A stretch of DNA of 64,000 nt, from assembly GCA_963812915.1 (NCBI GenBank), contig CAWEXB010000013.1, positions 1 to 64,000 on the forward strand, given 5' to 3'. The notes under the pieces were generated by a model that saw only the letters and a list, made by a program, of their open reading frames with translations, was not told the origin of the DNA and made no database searches. Below, one piece after another: positions 9,221-19,213 of this stretch. Position numbers and translations under genes: made by a program. Source of the stretch: JACVRW01 sp963812915. Its GTDB lineage: Bacteria > Actinomycetota > Thermoleophilia > Solirubrobacterales > Thermoleophilaceae. Within the stretch, counting starts at the first letter, position 1. Every line of letters starts with the position of its first letter.

Positions 9221-10859
9221 CGGCGACCCTGCGACGGCTGCTCGCGCTGGCGGGGGTCCCGCGCAGGCGCGCTCGTCCTTTGCGCCTGCCTCGGGGCGCT
9301 CACGGTGGCCTTCGGGGTGGGGCTGATGGCGACGGCCGGCTACCTCATCACGCGAGCGGCCGAACAGCCGGCGATCCTCTCGCTGCTGACGGCGATCGTC
9401 GCCGTGCGCTTCTTCGGGATCGCCCGGCCGCTGGCCCGCTACCTCGAGCGGCTCGCCTCGCACGATCTCGCGCTGCGCGCGCTCGGCCGCGTCCGGACCC
9501 GGGTCTACGAGCGGATCGAGCCGCTGGCGCCCACGCAGCTCGAGGGGTACGCCAAGGGAGACCTGCTCTCGCGGATGGTCGCCGACGTGGACGCGCTCCA
9601 GGACCTGCACCTGCGCGGCGTCCTACCGCCGCTCGTCGCCCTCCTCGCCGGCGCGATCTCGGTCGGCGCGGCCGCCGCCTTCCTGCCCGTCGCGGCGCTC
9701 GTCCTCGCGGCGGGGCTGCTCGCCGGCGGCGTCGCCGCGCCGGCGCTCGCCGGCCACCTCGTGACCGGGGCGAGGCGGCGGCAGGCGCCGGCCCGCGGCC
9801 GGCTCTCGACCGATCTCGTGGAGCTGCTGGGCGCGGCGCCGGAGCTCGCGGCCTACGGGGGCGAGGGCGCCGCGCTCGCGCGCGTGCGCGCCGCGGACCA
9901 CGCGCTCATGCGAATCGGCCGCCGCGACGCCGTGGTGGGCGGCCTCGCCGAGGCGGTCGGGCTGGTGGTGGCCGGCGTGACCGTGGCCGGCGGTGCTCGC
10001 GCTCGCCGTCGGCGCCCACGCCGCCGGCGACCTCGACCGAGTGCTGATCGCGATGCTCGCCCTGCTCGCGCTCGCCTCCTTCGAGGCGGTGCAGCCGCTC
10101 TCGGGCGTCGCCCGCGAGCTGCCGGCCACGCTCGGCGCCGGGCGGCGCATCCTCGACCTGATGGATCGCGAGCCCGCAGTGGTCGATCCCGCAGAGCCGG
10201 CGCCGCCACCGTCCCCGCCCTTCTCCGTCGCGCTCGAGGACGTGCGTGCGCGCTACCGGTCGGAGGAGGCCCCGGCCCTCGACGGCGTCAGCCTGCGACT
10301 CGAGCCCGGGCGACGCATCGCGCTCCTGGGCGCGAGCGGGGCGGGGAAGACGACGGTCGTGAACCTGCTGCTTCGCTTCCTCGACCCGGAGCGCGGGCGC
10401 GTCACTCTCGGTGGGAGGGACCTGCGCGACTACCGCCAGGATGACGTCCGCCGCTTGATCGCCGTGGCCGGCCAGGACTCGCACCTGTTCTCCACCAGCA
10501 TCCGCGAGAACGTGCGCCTCGCCCGCCCCGAGGCGAGCGACGCCGACATCGAGCAGGCGCTTCGTCGCGCGCGGCTCTGGAACTGGGTCAGCGATCTACC
10601 GGACGGCGCGGACACGCTCGTGGGCGAGCTCGGCCGTGAGCTCTCGGGGGGACAGAGGCAGCGGCTGGTGCTCGCCCGAGCGCTGCTCGCCGACGCTCCC
10701 GTCCTGGTGCTCGACGAGCCGACCGCGCACCTCGACCCGCCGACGGCCGAGGAGCTGATGGAGGACGTCCTCTCCGCGGCCGGCGACCGGTCGGTGCTCC
10801 TCATCACGCATCGCCCGGAGGGCCTCGGGCTGGTCGACGAGGTGGTCGTGCTCCCGTGA
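9217..10859 (+). CDS. cydC: ABC transporter CydC, broken by two single-base insertions
   Basis: This is the second half of the CydDC exporter. A GTG at 9217 overlaps the cydD stop. The frame shifts by +1 near 9270 and again near 9992; removing one base at each site joins the membrane domain (GVGLMATAGYLITRAAEQPA, ARYLERLASHD) to the ABC domain with Walker A LLGASGAGKTT, signature ELSGGQRQRLVLARALL and Walker B LVLDEPTAHLDPP. The stop at 10857-10859 overlaps the next start codon. As deposited, neither CydC nor CydD could be made whole. Confidence 0.85.
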
Positions 10860-11773
10860 TCGCCCCCTCCGGCGAGCAGATCGAGCTCACGCTCGATGAG
10901 CAGCGTGCCGTCGTCGTGGAGGTCGGAGGCGGCCTCCGAACGTACTCCGCGGGCGGCCGCGAGCTCCTCGACGGATATCCGGTCGACGTGATGAGCCCCT
11001 CCGGCCGAGGGCAGGTGCTGCTCCCGTGGCCGAACCGGATCCAGGACGGAAGCTACGAGTTCGAGGGGAGGCGGCATCAGCTCCCGATCAACGACCTGGA
11101 GGAGCAGGACGCGATCCACGGCCTCGTGCGCTGGGCGGCCTGGACCGTCAGCGAGCGCGAGCCGCACCGGGTCGTGATGCGGCACGTGATCCACCCCCAG
11201 CCCGGCTACCCGTTCTCGCTTGCCGTCACCATCGAGTACCTGATCTCCGCCGAGGGCCTGCGGGTGACGACGACGGCGACGAACGTCGGAGCCGCAGCCT
11301 GTCCGTACGGGTGCGGGGCGCATCCGTACCTGGCGGTCGGAGCTCGGTCGGTCGACTCGGTGATCCTGCGCGCGCCCGGGCGCACCGTCATGATGTCGGA
11401 CGAGCGCGGCATCCCCGTCCGCTCACGAGGGGTCGAGGGCACCGAATACGACTTCCTTCAGCCGAGGCCGATCGCCACGACCAGGCTCGACAACGCCTTC
11501 ACCGACCTCGAGCGCGAAGGCGACGGGATCGCGCGAGTCGTGCTCCGTGACCCCGCAGGGAGGAGCACGCTGACCCTCTGGGTCGACGAGTCCTACGCGT
11601 ACCTGATGCTGTTCACCGGCGACCCGCTTCCCGACGTCAACCGGCGCAGCCTCGCCGTCGAGCCCATGACCTGCCCTCCGAACGCGTTCAGGACGGGAGA
11701 GGCGCTGGTCCGCCTTGAGCCCGGCGGGTCCTTCACGAGCGCCTGGGGGATCGAGTTCACGCCCGTCGGCTGA
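10856..11773 (+). CDS. Aldose 1-epimerase (mutarotase) family protein
   Basis: The 305-residue product belongs to the galactose mutarotase-like fold. Visible family features are LLPWPNRIQDGSYEFEG, the DAIHGLVR segment with the conserved His, GAHPYLAVG with the second catalytic-type His, and the C-terminal VEPMTCPPNAF carrying the catalytic-type Glu. It would interconvert the alpha and beta anomers of a hexose. The GTG at 10856 overlaps the cydC stop codon, so it probably shares the cyd transcript although no functional link is obvious. Confidence 0.88.
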   Translation: MIAPSGEQIELTLDEQRAVVVEVGGGLRTYSAGGRELLDGYPVDVMSPSGRGQVLLPWPNRIQDGSYEFEGRRHQLPINDLEEQDAIHGLVRWAAWTVSEREPHRVVMRHVIHPQPGYPFSLAVTIEYLISAEGLRVTTTATNVGAAACPYGCGAHPYLAVGARSVDSVILRAPGRTVMMSDERGIPVRSRGVEGTEYDFLQPRPIATTRLDNAFTDLEREGDGIARVVLRDPAGRSTLTLWVDESYAYLMLFTGDPLPDVNRRSLAVEPMTCPPNAFRTGEALVRLEPGGSFTSAWGIEFTPVG

Positions 11774-11838
11774 TGCAGCGCACCGCTCCCCTGCGAGCCG
11801 CGCCCGTGGCCGCTCGTCGTTACCGTTGAGCTCCGCGC

Positions 11839-12903
11839 ATGACCACGTCCGAGGCCACGATCGTCGACGCCGGGGGGCGCGATTTGCGCGTGTCGAGCCC
11901 CGATCGCGTGATCTTCCCGTCGACCGAGCGCTCGGGCGCGGTCACCAAGCTCGACGTCGTCAGGTACTACCTCGCGGTTGGGGACGGCATCATGCGCGCG
12001 CTCGGGAGGCGGCCGACCACGCTCGAGCGCTGGCCGAAGGGTGTTCACCCGGGCATCGTCGTCTCGACGCGCGAGAAGGGCGGGGGCGACGCCTTCTACC
12101 AGAAGCGCATCCCGAAGGGAGCCCCGGACTACGTGGAGACCGCCCGGATCGAGTTCCCGTCGGGTCGCCACGCGGATGAGGTCTGTCCCACCGAGGTGGC
12201 CGTCGTCGGCTGGGCGGCCCAGATGGGCACGATCACGTTTCATCCGTGGCCGGTTCGCAGCGACGACGTCGACCATCCGGACGAGCTGCGCATCGACCTC
12301 GACCCGCAGCCCGGCACGGACTTCGTGGACGCGGTGCGCGTCGCCGCCGAGGCGCGCGTGCTCTTGGACGAGCTTGGCTTCACGGGCTTCCCGAAGACCT
12401 CCGGAGGCCGGGGTGTCCACATCTACGTCCGGGTCGAGCCCCGCTGGACGTTCACCGACGTCCGCCACGCCGCGATCGCCTTCGGGCGTGAGCTCGAGCG
12501 GCGCCTACCGGCCCAGGTCACGACCAAGTGGTGGAAGGAGGAGCGTGGCGAGCGCATCTTCATCGACTACAACCAGAACGCTCGCGATCGCACGATTGCC
12601 TCGGCCTACAGCGTCCGGCCGAAGCCGGGCGCGCCGGTCTCCGCGCCCCTAACGTGGGACGAGCTGCCCGAGGTCGAGCCCGAGCACTTCACCGTCGCGA
12701 CCATGCCCGCGCGCTTCGCCGAGGTCGGCGATCGTCACGCCGCGATCGACGATGCCTTCCACTCGCTGCAGCCGCTGCTGGACATGTACGAGCGCGACGC
12801 CGCCGAGGGACGGGGCGACATGCCGTACCCGCCCGACTACCCGAAGATGCCGGGAGAGCCGAAGCGCGTTCAGCCCTCGCGCGACCGCGACCGCCCGCGG
12901 TAG
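11839..12903 (+). CDS. Stand-alone LigD-type NHEJ polymerase (primase-polymerase)
   Basis: The 354-residue protein matches the polymerase domain of DNA ligase D, which fills gaps at double-strand breaks with ribo- or deoxynucleotides. The catalytic motif DLDP is at 153-156, TSGGRGVHIYV at 187-197, and FIDYNQN (241-247) with RTIASAYSVRP (251-261) forms the nucleotide and third-metal region. There is no ligase or nuclease domain, so it is the separate Prim-Pol form common in actinobacteria. Ku and ligase genes are not in this window. It converges with an exonuclease III gene 14 bp away. Confidence 0.92.
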   Translation: MTTSEATIVDAGGRDLRVSSPDRVIFPSTERSGAVTKLDVVRYYLAVGDGIMRALGRRPTTLERWPKGVHPGIVVSTREKGGGDAFYQKRIPKGAPDYVETARIEFPSGRHADEVCPTEVAVVGWAAQMGTITFHPWPVRSDDVDHPDELRIDLDPQPGTDFVDAVRVAAEARVLLDELGFTGFPKTSGGRGVHIYVRVEPRWTFTDVRHAAIAFGRELERRLPAQVTTKWWKEERGERIFIDYNQNARDRTIASAYSVRPKPGAPVSAPLTWDELPEVEPEHFTVATMPARFAEVGDRHAAIDDAFHSLQPLLDMYERDAAEGRGDMPYPPDYPKMPGEPKRVQPSRDRDRPR

Positions 12904-12917
12904 CGGCCGCCGGGCCG

Positions 12918-13790
12918 TTACGGCGACTGCGGCAGCTTGGCCGCGCCGCGCGTCGTCACCGGAGCGGAGGGCGGCGGCACGACCGGGCCGATGTCCCCGT
13001 CCGGCGCCTCGTCCAGGTCGACGATCACCGGCGCGTGGTCGCTCGGCCCGCTGCCCTTGCGGGCCTGCCGGTCCACCCACGCCGCCTTGACACGGCTCGC
13101 GACCTGCCCGCCGGCCAGCACCAGATCGATCCGCATCCCGAGGTCCTTAGGGAACATTCCCGCCCGGTAGTCCCAGTAGGTGAACACCCGCTCGTTTGGC
13201 CAGCGATCGCGCACGACGTCACGGAGGCCGAGCTCCTGCAGCTCGGCCAACGCCGCCCGCTCGGGCGCTGTTACGTGGGTCTGGCCGATGTAGGCGTCGG
13301 GATCGAACACGTCGTCGTCGGTCGGGGCGATGTTCATGTCGCCGCATACGACCGTCGCCTCCGGGCCGGCGGCGACCATCCCCCGCAGGGAAGCCAGCCA
13401 CGCGAGCTTGTACTCGTAGTGCTCAGAGTCCGGCACTCGCCCGTTCGGTACGTACACCGACACCACCCGGATCCCGCCGCAGGTAGCGGACACGGCCCGG
13501 GACTCGGGACCGGGGAAGCCCGGCGCGCCGGCGATTCCCGCCACAACGTCGTCCAGCCCCACACGCGAGAGGATGGCCACACCGTTCCACGTCGCCTCGC
13601 CGTGAGCCGCAACGGCAAAGCCGCGTTCGGCGAGCTCGTCGCCGAGCAGCTCGAAGAAGTCGTCGTCTGAGAGCTTGGTCTCCTGCAGGCAGACCACGTC
13701 CGGCCGCCGCTCGTCCAGCCAAGGCAGCAGCCGCGGCACGCGCTGCTTCACCGAGTTGACGTTCCAGGTCGCTATTCGCACCCGTCTCAC
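12918..13790 (-). CDS. xth: Exodeoxyribonuclease III (AP endonuclease)
   Basis: The 290-residue product is a full exonuclease III of the endonuclease/exonuclease/phosphatase fold. It shows RIATWNVNSVKQR at the start, VCLQETKLSDD with the metal-binding Glu, VVSVYVPNG, GDMNIAPTDDD, FTYWDYR, RIDLVL and GPSDHAPV with the catalytic Asp-His. It would cut abasic sites and trim 3' ends in base-excision repair. The last 25 residues are a nonconserved Pro-rich tail. It faces the NHEJ polymerase gene tail to tail. Confidence 0.93.
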   Translation of the reverse strand: MRRVRIATWNVNSVKQRVPRLLPWLDERRPDVVCLQETKLSDDDFFELLGDELAERGFAVAAHGEATWNGVAILSRVGLDDVVAGIAGAPGFPGPESRAVSATCGGIRVVSVYVPNGRVPDSEHYEYKLAWLASLRGMVAAGPEATVVCGDMNIAPTDDDVFDPDAYIGQTHVTAPERAALAELQELGLRDVVRDRWPNERVFTYWDYRAGMFPKDLGMRIDLVLAGGQVASRVKAAWVDRQARKGSGPSDHAPVIVDLDEAPDGDIGPVVPPPSAPVTTRGAAKLPQSP

Positions 13791-13823
13791 GGTACCGGCA
13801 CCGCCGACGCGTACGGCGCCCGA

Positions 13824-14391
13824 TCAGCGACGCGCTTGACTTGCAGGGGATTCCGCCGCAGGCGCGTCCGCGACACCGACCACCACGGTGCCCCCGATCA
13901 CGTCCTGTAGCCCGCGGCGGCGTTCGCTTATCAGGATCGGGAGGAACCCGAGGAACAGCGGCAGCGCCGCCAGCACCACCCCGATGAGTCGCAGCAGCGC
14001 CCGCCACGGTCGCAGCGCGCCGCCATCCTTCGCGCGCACCACCCGGATCCGCATCACGCGGTTGCCCAGGCGTCTGGCCGGTCGATGACCAGAAGATCAC
14101 GAAGTAGGCGGCGCTCCAGAGCAGGAAGAGCCAGGCGCCCAATGCGACGAGCGCCGTGTCCAGGCTGTCGGGCAGGGAAAGGGCCGACACGATGAGCGCG
14201 GCGGCGGTGGCCGCGACGACCCCGACGAGGTTGACCACGGCGGCATCCATGGCGAACGCGATGCCTCGGGTGACGAGGCCCTGGTATTCGAGCCGAGGCG
14301 GCGCCGGCTCCCCGTGGACTCGCGTGGCGACGACCTGCGCGCGCGGCGTCGCCCGGGCGGCGGCGGGTGGACGATCCGCTAGCCCGCTCAC
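13824..14391 (-). CDS. RDD family membrane protein, one frameshift
   Basis: From a GTG at 14391 the protein has a short Ala/Pro-rich N-terminus, then RLEYQGLVTRGIAFAMDAAV with the Arg-x-x-x-Asp signature of RDD proteins and hydrophobic helices. At about 14064 an extra base breaks the frame; removing it joins STGQTPG to NRVMRIRVVRAKDG, the conserved middle of the family. The tail contains QDVIGGTVVV. The function of most RDD proteins is unknown; transport has been shown for a few. The start overlaps the stop of the upstream gene as GTGA. Confidence 0.8.
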
Positions 14392-15134
14392 GGTGGGGGA
14401 ACTCCCGGCGCGGCGGGCTCGTCTGGCACGTCCTTGGCGGCGCCGCGGCGCAGCGCGCGACGCGCCGCCCGCTCGAGCCAGACGTCGGCGCGCCTGGATC
14501 CCGCGCGCATTCCGCCGGCCACCTGGTCGGCGAATCCCATGCTCTGCTGGGTGATCGCGTCGCTCACGGCGGGGCTGCGCGCGATCTCCTCTACCAGGAG
14601 CCAGAGCTCCTCGCTTTCCAGGAGCCGGCGCACCGCCTCGTCGAGCAGACGGCTGTCGATCACCCGTCCGACGAGCCGTTCCGCCGCCGCGCTGTCGAGA
14701 GCCGTCTCGACCGCCCGTTCGAGCTCGGGCCCCTCGAGCATGCGGGCGGTCGTCTGCTCGACGATGCCGTCGACGAGCATGCGATCGACCACGCGGCGTG
14801 GCACCTCGGCGGAGTCCACCCGGTCGAGCACGGACTCGAGCGCGTCGCCCTCGAGGATCGTCTCCGCCACGCGGTCCAGGACCGCGTAGCGGACCACGTC
14901 CCGGCTGACGGCCTCGACCAGCGGCCCGGCCAGGGCTCGACTCACCGCTCGCTCGAAGAGCGGGCTGTCCGCCAGCCGGTCGACGACCTCGCCCGCCGCC
15001 CTCGAGTTCAGCACCAGGTCGGCGGTCGCGAGCGTCACGCCGTCGACGGCCTGTGCCGCGGCCCGCCGCCCGAGCCGAGCAGCGCCCGCCGCCGGGCGCA
15101 GGGCTGCCGCTCCGATTGCGGCGCCCAGCCGCAT
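14388..15134 (-). CDS. Hypothetical protein coupled to the RDD gene
   Basis: I do not recognise a family. The product of about 248 residues is rich in Ala, Arg, Glu and Leu with recurring segments of the form VVDRL..SPLFERAV, VAETILEGDALESV and VVDRMLVDGIVEQ, which suggests a repeated amphipathic helical unit of roughly 25-30 residues. The start at 15134 is a choice; the frame remains open further upstream and an earlier GTG is possible. It overlaps the RDD gene by 4 bp, so the two are probably translated together. Confidence 0.65.
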   Translation of the reverse strand: MRLGAAIGAAALRPAAGAARLGRRAAAQAVDGVTLATADLVLNSRAAGEVVDRLADSPLFERAVSRALAGPLVEAVSRDVVRYAVLDRVAETILEGDALESVLDRVDSAEVPRRVVDRMLVDGIVEQTTARMLEGPELERAVETALDSAAAERLVGRVIDSRLLDEAVRRLLESEELWLLVEEIARSPAVSDAITQQSMGFADQVAGGMRAGSRRADVWLERAARRALRRGAAKDVPDEPAAPGVPPP

Positions 15135-15326
15135 GGCCCCCCACAGTCCGGAGGGCCGCGGACCGGCCGAGCGAGATGCGTCTTCCTTGTCGAACTGTGG
15201 GGCCACGGGCCAGGTTCCGTCCCAGTGCTGGACCTCATGGTCACGCTCCTGCGCGCCCACCGCAAGCTCTGGGTCGTGCTCCTCACCGATTAGTTTGGCG
15301 GTACACGTGGGTCTTTTGGGCAGGAG

Positions 15327-15707
15327 ATGATGCCCGCTTCCCGCGATCCAGTCGTCCACCTGGAGCTGCACACCGGCGACCTCCCGCGCGCATGCGCGTT
15401 CTACGGCCTGCTCTGCGGCTGGCGCCCGGAGCGGGTGGACGCGCGGCCCGGCACGTACTGGGCGCTCGAGCTGGGTGGTGGTTTCGGTGGCGGCGTAGTC
15501 GAGTGCGAGACCCCGCGGCCGGTCTGGCTCCCGTACGTCGAGGTCGCCGACATCACCGAGAGCACCGAGCTGGCCCGCCGGCTCGGCGCGTCGGTCCTCA
15601 TGGAGCCCCGCGAGGGCCCTGCGGGCTGGCGCAGCGTCGTCGCCACGCCCACCGCCGGAGAGATCGCCTTCTGGCAGCCGAAGGAGCATCGCGACGGGGA
15701 CGAGTGA
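15327..15707 (+). CDS. VOC (glyoxalase-like) family protein
   Basis: The 126-residue single-module protein has the VOC pattern: VVHLELHTGDLPRACAFYG at 9-27, a central WALELGGGFGGGVV strand pair, LPYVEVADI and a C-terminal GEIAFWQPKE. Members range from glyoxalases and extradiol dioxygenases to antibiotic-binding proteins, so the substrate cannot be named. It ends 270 bp before a convergent gene with a strong hairpin between them. Confidence 0.85.
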   Translation: MMPASRDPVVHLELHTGDLPRACAFYGLLCGWRPERVDARPGTYWALELGGGFGGGVVECETPRPVWLPYVEVADITESTELARRLGASVLMEPREGPAGWRSVVATPTAGEIAFWQPKEHRDGDE

Positions 15708-15866
15708 TCGGCCCGTCGGGCCCGCCGGAAGCCGCGACCGCCGTGCCGGGCACACCCGGGGCGCCTGTTTCGGCGGCCGGTTTGCGGTTGCGCGGTCGGG
15801 GCCGGGGCTGGGTGGGGAGGGTGGTTGCGCGGGGCGTTCGGGCCGGCCCGGTGGCCGCCGGAGCCG

Positions 15867-15913
15867 ACGCGTTCGACCTTTTGCTGCATAAAGCAACAAA
15901 AGGTCGAACGCGT
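15867..15913. terminator. Perfect 17-bp inverted repeat, likely bidirectional terminator
   Basis: The arms acgcgttcgaccttttg (15867-15883) and its exact complement (15897-15913) enclose a 13-nt loop. The inner part of each arm carries a run of four T or A. It lies between the convergent VOC and DUF4389 genes, the place expected for a shared terminator. The arms are long and perfect enough that a dispersed palindromic element is an alternative. Confidence 0.75.
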
Positions 15914-15976
15914 GAGGATTCGCCCCGGCCGGCCGGCGAGCGGCGCGCGCGAAGCGGCCCGCGGCTCGGCCGCGCC

Positions 15977-16645
15977 CTACGACGCGGCCGGGGCGGCCGG
16001 AGGCGGGCCGGGCTCCCGCAGCCTGAACGGCGGGTACTGATCGGTCACGAGGATGAACGCGTAGCCCACCACGCGGTTGTGCCAGCGGATCACGCCCTCG
16101 ACGAAGTCGAACATGCCGCGCGGGTAGCGGCCCGTGAAGAGGATCACGAACCAGGCTGCGATCACCACGAAGAACACCGCGATGTAGAGGAAGGCCAGCA
16201 CGATGTAGTGGGGGATCGCCAGGAACCACTTCACGAGCGGAAGCCAGCGGTTGAGGTCGCTCTTCGGGTCGGGATGGGGGAAGTCGAGTAGAACCGACTG
16301 CTGCTCGTCGGTCGAGGGGTAGCGGTCGTTCATCAACGCGAGATAGATCCCGACGCGATTGATGAAGCGCAGCAGCTCGCGGTTCCAGTCGAACCACCAG
16401 CGCGGGTACTTCTCTCGGAAGAGGATCATGAGCAGCGGCGGTATGAACAGCAGGCCGGTTCCGCCGATGGCGATCGTGGCGGTGTCGGGATCTGCGTCGT
16501 AGCCGCCGCCCGAGTAGTAGCCGCCGATGCTGTTCAGGACGATGGCTATCGGGATGATCGTGAAGATGCGGAATGCCGTCGTCAGGCGGTCGAGGTCGCG
16601 GTCCGGGTAGTCGACAGCGAACTGCACGGGATAGTCGCCGTTCAT
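15977..16645 (-). CDS. DUF4389 membrane protein
   Basis: The 222-residue protein begins MNGDYPVQFAVDYPDRDLDR after a good AAGGAG site and has a hydrophobic segment at about 25-42, a second near 57-74, the KYPRWWFDWNRELLRF motif, and a C-terminal pair of helices before FTGRYPRGMFDFVEGVIRW. The two related R/KYPR..F/W-F blocks are typical of DUF4389. It is a predicted inner-membrane protein of unknown function; I see no functional link to its neighbours. Confidence 0.85.
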   Translation of the reverse strand: MNGDYPVQFAVDYPDRDLDRLTTAFRIFTIIPIAIVLNSIGGYYSGGGYDADPDTATIAIGGTGLLFIPPLLMILFREKYPRWWFDWNRELLRFINRVGIYLALMNDRYPSTDEQQSVLLDFPHPDPKSDLNRWLPLVKWFLAIPHYIVLAFLYIAVFFVVIAAWFVILFTGRYPRGMFDFVEGVIRWHNRVVGYAFILVTDQYPPFRLREPGPPPAAPAAS

Positions 16646-16764
16646 CTGCCCACTCCTTTTCGCTGGGAGCCGCCGCAATCCTCCCGCGATCAAAGCGGGT
16701 TTGCCGGGCTCAGTGGAAGCCAGGTGACCGCGGTGAGCGCGCCGGCGAAGGCGATCGTCAGGCG

Positions 16765-18766
16765 CTAGGGGATGGTGCCGTCCTGGGTGTCGCCGTCCGC
16801 GGCGCTGAGGTCGGTGGCGACGTCGGTGCTGGAGCCGCCGCTGAAGCGGTCGGCGCCGCCGCCGCCGGTCAGCCGGTCGTTGCCCCTGCCGCCGGCCATG
16901 GTGTCGCCGCCGGCGCCGCCGTTCAGCACGTCGTCGCCGTTGCCGCCGCACAGCAGGTCGTTGCCGTCGCCGCCGCCGAGAGCGTCGTCGCCATTCTGGC
17001 CGAAGAGCACGTCGGCCCCGCCGGCACCGGTGAGCGTGTCGTCGCCGTTGCCGCCCACGCGCACCGTGACGGTCACCGCGCCGGTCGCCGCGCCGTCGGA
17101 CACGGTGACGGTGAGCGTCGCGCTGCCGGCGCGCCGGGAGACCCCGGCCACAGTCAGGGTGCGACCGGCGCCGGCGCCGCCGAAGCTCGGGTCGGGGACC
17201 AGCTCCTCGTTGCTCGAGACGCCGCTCAGCGTCAGACTCGCCGCCAAGTTGTCGACGTCGGCCACGGTCAGGTTGAGCGTGCCCGAGCGGTCGTCGCCGC
17301 CGCAGCCGCCGCCCGCCGCCACGCGTACCGTCGGCGCGTCGTTGACCGGGGCTACGGTGAGCGACACCGTGGCGGTGTCGGAGCCGAGCCTGCCGTCGCT
17401 GGCCCTATAGATGAACGAATCGGGGCCGTTGTAGTCCGCGGCCGGCGTGTAGGTGAACGAGCCGTCGGGGTTGAGCATGAGCGTGCCGTGGCTCGGGCCG
17501 GACACCAGGGCCGCGGCCAGCGCGTCGCCGTCGGGGTCTGTGTCGTTGCCCAGCACCCCGGGGGCCGCGAGGGTCAGCGGCGCGTCCTCATCGGTCGCGT
17601 ACGCATCGTCGACCGCCGTCGGCGCCCGGTTGGTGCTGTTGAGCAGCACCGAGACGTTGTTCGAGAGCGCGTTGGCGACCACCAGGTCGGGGTCGGAGTC
17701 GCCGTTGAAGTCGCCCACCGCGACCGAGACGGGCCCGATGCCGGCGGCGAAGTCGGTCGCCGCACCGAAGCTGCCGCCGGTGCCGCCGAGCAGCACCGAG
17801 ACGTTGGTCGGAGCCGAGTTGGCGACCGCCAGGTCGGAGTCGGAGTCGCCGTTGAAGTCGCCCACCGCGACCGAGACGGGCCGCGACGCCGGCGGCGAAG
17901 TCGGTCGGCCGCGCCGAAGCTGCCGCCCGCGCCGCCGAGCAGCACCGAGACGTCGCCGGAGCGTCGGACGCGATGGCGACCGCCAGGTCGGGGTCGGAGT
18001 CGCCGTTGAAGTCGCCCACCGCGACCGAGTGAGGGCCCGTTGCCGGCGGCGAAGTCGGTCGCCGCGCCGAAGATCCCGCCGGGGCCGCCCAGCAGCACCG
18101 AGACGTCGTCGGAGTTGAAGTTGGCGACCGCCAGGTCGGGGTCGGAGTCGCCGTTGAAGTCGCCCACCGCGACCGAGGAGGGCAGTGTCGCCGGCGTCGA
18201 AGTCGGTCGCCGCGCCGAAGCTCCCGCCGGGGCCGCCGAGCAGCACCGAGACGGTGTCGGAGAGGGTGTTGGCGACGGCCAGGTCCGGGTCGGAGTCGCC
18301 GTTGAACTCGCCCACCGCGACCGAGACGGGCCCGTTGCCGGCGGCGAAGTCGGTCGCCGCGCCGAAGCTGCCACCGGCGCCGCCAAGCAGCACCGGGACG
18401 CTGTCGGAGCTGAAGTTGGCGACCGCCAAATCGGGGTCGGAGTCGCCGTTGAAGTCGCCCACCGCGACCGATTGGGGGTCGCCGGCGGCGAAGCTGATCG
18501 GCTGCGTCGAAGCTCCCGCCGGCGGCGCCGAGCAGCACCGAGACGTCGTCGGAGTCGCGGTTGGCGACCGCAAGGTCGGGGTCGGAGTCGCCGTCGAAGT
18601 CGCCCACCGCGACCGAGGAGGGCAAGTCGCCGGCATCGAAGTTGGTCGGGCCGGTGAAGCTGACCTGGGCCAGCGCGGCCGGCGCCGCAAGCCACAGCAG
18701 GGCCAGCCCGGCCATCAGCGCGAGCACAGCTATGGTGGGGGTACGGTGGGCATCGGAACGGGTCAC
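16765..18766 (-). CDS. Secreted FG-GAP / cadherin-like / RTX repeat protein, several frameshifts
   Basis: From the GTG at 18766, preceded by GGAGAGG, the protein starts with a signal peptide ending LAAPAALAQ. It then has about seven FG-GAP-type repeats of 49 residues (SVAVGDFNGDSDPDLAVAN ... VSVLLGG.GGSFGAATDFAAG), a cadherin-like module (NRAPTAVDDAYATDEDAPL, GSFTYTPAADYNGPDSF), a second Ig-like domain and about six RTX nonapeptides (GGNGDDTL-type) that bind calcium. The frame switches several times inside the repeats. Inferred role: extracellular adhesion or matrix protein. The repeats would make assembly and base calling error-prone. Confidence 0.75.
17640..18640 (-). repeat. Tandem DNA repeat of about 147-149 bp encoding the FG-GAP units
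   Basis: The segment gttgaagtcgcccaccgcga recurs with small changes near 17701, 17848, 18000, 18148, 18297, 18446 and 18592. Units differ by 0-2 bp in length, which is what breaks the reading frame between some repeats. The strong identity between units suggests recent duplication or gene conversion. Confidence 0.8.
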
Positions 18767-18995
18767 GGCAACCTCTCCAGTCCGCGAATCGAGGCACCGG
18801 CTCCCATGGGAGCCGACGAGTCCGGGCGCCCTCGCGAGACACTGCTCGCGTGCGCCGGCACCACACCACCAGACCGGGCAACCCCTTTCAATCGCGCCAG
18901 AGCGATTGCACCGGATTAGGCTCACAAACCAACTCGGTTGGGGTAGTCGGACCCCAAACCCAGGCGCCGTCGACGCGAGCCGACCCCGCCGCCGT

Positions 18996-19211
18996 CTAGC
19001 GGTCGTCCGAGAGGGCGATCTGGCCGCCTATGACGATCTCCTCCTCGAGGCCCTCCACGCGGACGGTCGCCCGCGCTTCGAGCGTCTCCTCTCCCTCGAG
19101 CCGCCCCTGCTCGATCTGGTTGCGGACCCCGAGCTCGATCTCGCGCTGCGCCGTGACGCCGAGCTTCTTCAGGAACTTCCGTACCGACAGGTTGAAGGCG
19201 TCCTCGTCCAT
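18996..19211 (-). CDS. DUF6494 family small protein
   Basis: The 71-residue protein reads MDEDAFNLSVRKFLKKLGVT, then QREIELGVRNQIEQGRL, and ends in a short beta-like tail, the pattern of the DUF6494 family. Its function is unknown. It follows the PspA-associated gene by 2 bp and is therefore probably the third gene of a PspA operon, which makes an envelope-stress role plausible but unproven. Confidence 0.75.
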   Translation of the reverse strand: MDEDAFNLSVRKFLKKLGVTAQREIELGVRNQIEQGRLEGEETLEARATVRVEGLEEEIVIGGQIALSDDR

Positions 19212-19213
19212 GG

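Noticed and set aside
16573..18009. 478-codon plus-strand frame across the FG-GAP gene
   Set aside because: It is the complement of the repeats and consists of VGVGVAVEVAHRDRDG-type repetition with no known domain.
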